Assembly (NCBI GenBank): GCA_003170275.1 | Contig: PNAM01000087.1 | Location: 1-64,000 of the forward strand | Reading direction: 5' to 3' | Origin: Myxococcales bacterium | Lineage (GTDB): Bacteria > Myxococcota_A > Polyangia > Palsa-1104 | DNA length: 64,000 bases | Part shown: one piece after another, positions 60,125 through 64,000 of the stretch | Position numbering within the stretch: the first letter of the stretch is position 1 | How the letters are laid out: the number at the start of each line of letters is the position of its first letter | Program-made: the position numbers and the translations under genes | Notes under the pieces: generated by a model | Databases searched by the model: none | What the model saw: the letters and a program-made list of their open reading frames with translations, nothing else | What the model was told of the DNA's origin: nothing

Positions 60125-61543
60125 CTAACCCCGCGCGCCCTTCTTGCACTCGTAGGCGTCGAGGCGCGCTAGCGCGTCTTCGAGGTCCTCGCCGGGAACG
60201 TCGTTGTAGGTCGGGTCCTCTTCCATCGCGCGCGTCTGCGCCTTCAGCTCCCCCGGGCCGTACTTCACCAGCTCGAATCCTTCGGGGTAGCCGTTGTTCT
60301 TCTCCACGCGCTCGTCGGGAGCTGCCCAATTCACGACGCGCTCGAAGAACATCGGGCCAGCGAGGTGTTGCAGCGTCGAGATCTTCAACGTCTTCGGCTT
60401 CACCTCCGCCGCGATCTTGAGGAACTTCTCGACGGGGACGCCCAGTTCGATGATGTTCGCCGCGATCTTGCGAAGCGCGGGCCAGTGCTTCGGACTCCCC
60501 ACCCAACGCTTCGCTGTCTTCGTGGACTTCTTCATCGCCTCCGCCCACTCGACGGTGTAGTGCGCGAGGAAGTGATCGATCATGCCGAGGAGAAGCGCCT
60601 CCTCGTGGTGGGGGGAACGCATGTTGGCGATCTTCTGCATCTGCGCCGCGGTCAGCTTTCCCCGGGAGGCGAGGAGGTTCACTTGCCGGGGGAGGACGAA
60701 TCCGATCCCGGGAACTCTTCTCTTCGCGTCGGAGACCTTGATCGCATCCCGGGATGGGCGTTTCTTCTTGTGGCTCTTCTTCGTCGATGTCGCGCCAACC
60801 TTTCCGGGAGACGCTTCTTCCGAAACCGCCCTAGCCGAGGACGCGGAGCGAAGCGACGCGCCCGCACGGCGTGGGGATGGAGGGAGAGGATCAGAGGGGG
60901 GATAGATAAGGGGGGAGAAAGGAGAGGGAGGAAGGGGGCCAGTCTTCCCAATCTCACTAAAACCTATTTTATTATTACAATTCGATGACTTAGATCCGCT
61001 TTCTGTAGTCTCGCTACGCGGATCGCCTAACGCACGAGGTCTTGTAGTCTCGCCAAAAACCGTCTTGGGTTTTGGATTCACGCTGTTAGCTATGACACCT
61101 GTAGTCTCAGTTGCGACTCGCGGCCGAACTGCCCGAGGCGCGGACGTGGTGAGACTACGATTTTCGGTCGTAGCGAGACTAGGCGCTGGCGCGGCGCAGC
61201 CGCTGTTTGCCGTCGCTGTTGAACCACCGACGGCCGACGTAGCGAGACTACGCGCAGCGGATAGTGAGACTATCCCACGGGCATCGCGCTCTTCGACAAG
61301 GAAGAGCGGTCTCAAGATGATCGCCGTGCTAGCTCTGCAAGCTACGCCCAGCTCGGCGCGGTCCATGTGGCGGAGGGGTTCGATCGCGCCGCGCTGCTCG
61401 AGGGCGCGGAGGTCGCGCCACAGCTGCGCGCGGCTGATGCCGAGGAGCCGGGCGAGGGTTTCCTTCGAGAAGGCGAGGGTCTCGGGTGGAAGCGCGCGGA
61501 GCTTGCGATAGGTTCGCTTCAGCGCGTTCGACGGACGAGGCAT
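60125..61543 (-). CDS. Replication initiation-type protein with origin-like repeats inside
   Basis: The 472-residue protein has a winged-helix N-terminus (ETLAFSKETLARLLGISRAQ, then LWRDLRALEQRGAIEPLRHM). Residues about 85–230 are low-complexity and encoded by repeat-rich DNA (SLATT, ETT phrases). The C-terminal 240 residues read AANIIELGVPVEKFLKIAAE and others with no known catalytic motif. It resembles lambda O-type initiators, in which the origin lies inside the gene and the N-terminal domain binds its iterons. The stop is three bases from the DnaB-like start. Confidence 0.6.
   Translation of the reverse strand: MPRPSNALKRTYRKLRALPPETLAFSKETLARLLGISRAQLWRDLRALEQRGAIEPLRHMDRAELGVACRASTAIILRPLFLVEERDARGIVSLSAARSLATSAVGGSTATANSGCAAPAPSLATTENRSLTTSAPRAVRPRVATETTGVIANSVNPKPKTVFGETTRPRALGDPRSETTESGSKSSNCNNKIGFSEIGKTGPLPPSPFSPLIYPPSDPLPPSPRRAGASLRSASSARAVSEEASPGKVGATSTKKSHKKKRPSRDAIKVSDAKRRVPGIGFVLPRQVNLLASRGKLTAAQMQKIANMRSPHHEEALLLGMIDHFLAHYTVEWAEAMKKSTKTAKRWVGSPKHWPALRKIAANIIELGVPVEKFLKIAAEVKPKTLKISTLQHLAGPMFFERVVNWAAPDERVEKNNGYPEGFELVKYGPGELKAQTRAMEEDPTYNDVPGEDLEDALARLDAYECKKGARG
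60908..61273. other. Candidate replication origin inside the Rep gene
   Basis: Seven TAGTCTC/GAGACTA repeats lie at 61005, 61044, 61101 (one orientation) and 61149, 61173, 61242, 61264 (other). The best form is GTAGTCTCGCTACG. Next to them are an AT-rich stretch (60961–60990, 23 of 30 A/T) and 31 unbroken purines (60908–60938). This is the order of iterons and unwinding region in phage lambda. Confidence 0.65.
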
Positions 61544-61770
61544 CTACACCACCACCAAAAAGACTTGGGGGCGGAACCTTCGGAAGCCTTGCCCGGCCAT
61601 AACGGGGTCACAACCAGGAAAGACTCCCGAAGGCCAAGCTTCCGTTGGAACCGCCCCCAAAGGGGTGAGCTGCTCTACTCGTGCCGATTGGTTGTGTATC
61701 CCCGGCGATGGGGGCGGGCAAGCCCCTCGGCGCCGGTCTCGCAAACGAGGTTCTCTTCTATCCCCTAGGC
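61544..61770. other. Intergenic region with large inverted repeat
   Basis: Arms 61565–61587 and 61638–61660 pair as TTGGGGGCGG with CCGCCCCCAA and CGGAAGC with GCTTCCG, interrupted by six unpaired bases. A second hairpin, GGGGGCGGGCAAGCCCC, lies at about 61713. The region separates the SF2 helicase from the Rep gene on one strand. It could be a terminator and leader, or a small RNA. Confidence 0.45.
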
Positions 61771-63222
61771 TCATGGGGCGTCAACCCGAAAGAGGAACTT
61801 CTGTATCCCATCGTCGCGCTTCCCGGAGCGGACGGTGAAGCCGCGGATCCCCTTGTAGAGCGCAAGCCGCGCCGCGCTGTGGCGTGCGAGGATCGGGTGG
61901 GTCGCGTCGGCGAAGTCGATCATGTGCGCGCGCGTCTTGCCCGCGCACTCGGTCAGGTTCCGCATCCGCTGGATCACCGCCGTCTTGCTCTTCATCGCCT
62001 CGGCGTTGATCACCACCTCCAGTTCCGGGATGTCCACGCCCTCACCGAGGATGGTTCCGACGAGGATCTGGATCTTGTTCGCGCGGAACTCAAGCAAGAT
62101 CTCGCGCCTCTTCTTGCTCGGCGTCTTGCCGTGGATGGCCTCACACTCGAAGCCGCGCGCGCGGAGCATCTCGCGGAGCCGGGTCATCTGCGCCAAGCGT
62201 CCGGTGTCGATCAGCACGCGGAAGCCCGCTATCGCTGCGCCCTCGGCGAGGTCGGCTATGGCGCTGTTACGATACTCGGACTCCGCCACCAGGAACTTGT
62301 AGGCCTTTGCGAAGCTCGCGCGCGCGGGGAAGCCGTCGGGCTTTTCGATGGGGTAGACGTCGATGATAGGGGGCACCAGGTGACCCTCGTCCATCAGCCG
62401 CTTCATCGAGACCTTGTGGAGGATCGGCCCCGTCGCCGCCTTCAGCCAGATGGCGCCGCGCTCGCTCTCCTCTTCGGGGTTAATCCAGATGGTCGCCGAC
62501 AGGCCGAGCTTGTAGAAGGCATCCGACGCGAGGATGGGCTTCCGCCACTCCGGGGCCTCGAGGTGGTGGCCCTCGTCCATGATGAGGAGGTCCACGCCGC
62601 GCAGCAACTCGGAGGCTTTTTCCGGGCGCGCCAGGAGCGTCTGGACGGTCGCCACGGTGATCCAGTCGGGCCGCCATTCGCCACCGCCTACGAGACCCAC
62701 AGGCGCGTCCGCGATGCTTTCCTGGAAGCTGGCGACGGTCTGGTGGAGCAGGAGATCCGAAGGCACAGTGAAGAGCGTGCGGAGCCCAGTCTCCTGGATC
62801 AGCTTCGCCGCGATCAGCGTCTTCCCCGCGCGGATGGGGAGGTGGAGCAGGCCCCGGCCAGTGAGGATGCCGCGGTCCTTCAGCGCCGCCGCCACCGCAT
62901 CGCGCTGGTAGTCGCGGGGCTCGTGGCCTATCCACTGCAACGCGCGCCGCTCGCTGGGTCGGCGTCGGAGGTCCTCGAAATCGACGTCCAGTCCCGCGCG
63001 CACCACGTCCGCCAGCACTCCCATCGGGAGCTGATAGCAGCCCAGCCGCCGCGACAGCTTGATCAGGTGCTCCTTGCCGTCCCAGTAGTGCTTCTTGAAG
63101 GCCTCGACGTACTGCTTCCCCTCCACCTCGTAGGCGGTCAGGCGGTCGAGCCGCTTCACGATCTCCGGCGGGGTGTCAGCCGGAAAGGTCGCGAAGTCGT
63201 TATGGACGGAGATCTTGACCAT
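61771..63222 (-). CDS. SF2 DEAD/DEAH-type helicase (phage)
   Basis: The 483-residue protein has motif I HLPIRAGKTLIAAK, motif II LIMDEGHHLE, motif III GLSATIWINP, and motifs VLIDTGRLAQM, VGTILGEGVDIPELEV and VIQRMRNLTE. A leading helical region precedes the P-loop. The layout is similar to phage UvsW-type or RAD25-like helicases. It is upstream of the Rep gene on the same strand and a likely member of the replication block. Confidence 0.85.
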   Translation of the reverse strand: MVKISVHNDFATFPADTPPEIVKRLDRLTAYEVEGKQYVEAFKKHYWDGKEHLIKLSRRLGCYQLPMGVLADVVRAGLDVDFEDLRRRPSERRALQWIGHEPRDYQRDAVAAALKDRGILTGRGLLHLPIRAGKTLIAAKLIQETGLRTLFTVPSDLLLHQTVASFQESIADAPVGLVGGGEWRPDWITVATVQTLLARPEKASELLRGVDLLIMDEGHHLEAPEWRKPILASDAFYKLGLSATIWINPEEESERGAIWLKAATGPILHKVSMKRLMDEGHLVPPIIDVYPIEKPDGFPARASFAKAYKFLVAESEYRNSAIADLAEGAAIAGFRVLIDTGRLAQMTRLREMLRARGFECEAIHGKTPSKKRREILLEFRANKIQILVGTILGEGVDIPELEVVINAEAMKSKTAVIQRMRNLTECAGKTRAHMIDFADATHPILARHSAARLALYKGIRGFTVRSGKRDDGIQKFLFRVDAP

Positions 63223-63263
63223 CCCCCAGAAGAAGGGGGCCTGGTCTCAGCGTGGCCAAAAAA

Positions 63264-63581
63264 TCAGCTATTGGGTGGGCTCGGCGCCGGAGGTCTTCGG
63301 TCGTCCGAGAACTTGCGCGACGCCCACAGGAAGGCGAAGTAGAAGTTCACGCACACCATGCCGTTGAAGACGTGCGTGGCGATGGCCGCCGTGGTCGCGT
63401 TCCCATCGAAGGCGAAGACGGCGATGGCGAGGATGTTGGAGTAGATCGAAAGTAGGATTGCCCCACAGATGGCAAGGCTCACCGGGTTCCTTCTCGCGCG
63501 CCACGAGCGGATGAACTTCAGAAGAATGGGCACCCAGGCCGCGGCAAGCGCGACCGACAGCGCGATTAGAAACACGGTCAT
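63264..63581 (-). CDS. Small membrane protein, three predicted helices
   Basis: The 105-residue protein has hydrophobic runs at about 2–20 (TVFLIALSVALAAAWVPILL), 36–57 and 63–85. It ends with a Pro-rich tail. The start overlaps the preceding gene's stop by four bases. It is possibly lysis-related. Confidence 0.6.
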   Translation of the reverse strand: MTVFLIALSVALAAAWVPILLKFIRSWRARRNPVSLAICGAILLSIYSNILAIAVFAFDGNATTAAIATHVFNGMVCVNFYFAFLWASRKFSDDRRPPAPSPPNS

Positions 63582-63799
63582 GGGGAAGATTTCCGGCGGA
63601 ACGCGAGCGTCTGGATCTTCCCCGTCGGATCGCGACCGTACTTCGCGCGGTAGCGTTCCTCCGCGCGCCCGGCGAGGTCGGCGATCATCGTCTCCGACCT
63701 CTCGATGAACTCCTTCGATCTCCGGGCGTGGCGACGTTCAACCACCACGATGCCTCCGAAGAGCACCAGCATCAGCACCGATGAGATGATGATCGTCAC
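63578..63799 (-). CDS. Single-span membrane protein
   Basis: GTG 63799 gives 73 residues with a helix ISSVLMLVLFGGIVVVERRH then a charged part RSKEFIERSETMIADLAGRA. The GTG shares one G with the upstream TAG. The protein has an N-out, C-in pattern. It overlaps the next gene's start by four bases. Confidence 0.6.
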   Translation of the reverse strand: MTIIISSVLMLVLFGGIVVVERRHARRSKEFIERSETMIADLAGRAEERYRAKYGRDPTGKIQTLAFRRKSSP

Positions 63800-63975
63800 T
63801 AGCGCCCCTCCTCGAAGATCTTCGCGTCGATCGTCTTGGCCATGACGGTGACGACGATGTGGAGCTTCTCGATCTGCTCGGTGTAGCGGTCGAGCCGTTT
63901 CTCCAGCCGCCACATGAACCAGACGGCGACGAAGATCGGGAAGCCGAACTCCCGGAGCAGCGCCAGCACGTCCAT
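63799..63975 (-). CDS. YvrJ-like small membrane protein
   Basis: The 58-residue protein reads MDVLALLREFGFPIFVAVWF then MWRLEKRLDRYTEQIEKLHI, the form of YvrJ/holin-like peptides: GFPI, one membrane helix, a basic LEKRLD turn and an amphipathic helix. The gene was read directly from the complement. Together with the two genes after it, it forms a run of membrane proteins at the window end. Confidence 0.55.
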   Translation of the reverse strand: MDVLALLREFGFPIFVAVWFMWRLEKRLDRYTEQIEKLHIVVTVMAKTIDAKIFEEGR

Positions 63976-64000
63976 CGTGCTGGCCCCCGTTGCTGGTGCG

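Noticed and set aside
61005-61272. Repeats as a CRISPR array
   Set aside because: Repeats are under 15 bases, spaced irregularly and in both orientations, inside a coding frame, with no cas genes.
61681-63342. Long plus-strand frame of about 553 codons
   Set aside because: It is antisense to the SF2 helicase with all its motifs, and its own product has no family character.

Overview
The window is high-GC DNA from a Gram-negative bacterium. Lipobox lipoproteins, a membrane-anchored cytochrome c'-type protein, a pyruvate:ferredoxin oxidoreductase and remnants of several IS families suggest a deltaproteobacterial or Myxococcota-like chromosome. No rRNA or tRNA gene is present to confirm this, so the taxonomy is inference.

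Bases 1–16362 are ordinary chromosome carrying a dense stress/dormancy cluster: three CBS-domain proteins, a shortened Hsp20, a PLD-type phospholipid synthase, a DksA/TraR zinc finger, two paralogous lipoproteins, a universal stress protein, a CoA-transferase/acetyltransferase fusion, an MgtA-type P-type ATPase, small P-loop kinases, a phosphoribosyltransferase/hydrolase fusion, an APH-like kinase and a ribosome hibernation factor. The content closely parallels the DosR dormancy regulon of Mycobacterium tuberculosis. Bases 16.4–18.97 kb are a graveyard of IS701-, IS256- and IS3-type remnants around a DUF998 membrane protein.

Bases 19003–40169 form a 21-kb island bounded by 28-bp direct repeats (one mismatch) that read as the 3' end of a tRNA gene, each directly preceded by a strong hairpin terminator. 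Inside are a complete Wadjet system (jetA-jetB-jetC-jetD, minus strand) followed by a nucleotidyltransferase and a TIM-barrel protein, a DUF1016 nuclease remnant, three plus-strand genes (zinc-ribbon, sigma-like/ParB-like fusion, HTH), and an AddA-like helicase-nuclease translationally coupled to a large Lhr-helicase/AddB-nuclease fusion. That fusion has lost its N-terminus at about 39.55 kb, where it abuts an integrase that has also lost its N-terminus. The arrangement fits a single deletion.

Bases 40.2–64 kb look like a second element, a prophage or phage-plasmid running off the window. It has an integrase, small regulators, a toxin–antitoxin pair, a histidine kinase and a receiver protein, TcmP with its Gp37/Gp68 partner, small coupled phage-like genes, and an operon of DNA methyltransferase, RelE-UvrD helicase, wHTH-ASCH protein and a small partner. 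Its replication block has a Rep-type gene that carries seven iteron-like repeats, an AT-rich stretch and a purine tract within its own coding sequence (as in phage lambda O), a shortened DnaB-like gene, an SF2 helicase and small membrane proteins. Four promoters spread from 41.5 to 53.2 kb share a TAAG(A/C)CA(A/T)G half-site next to the -10 box, which argues that this region is one regulated unit.
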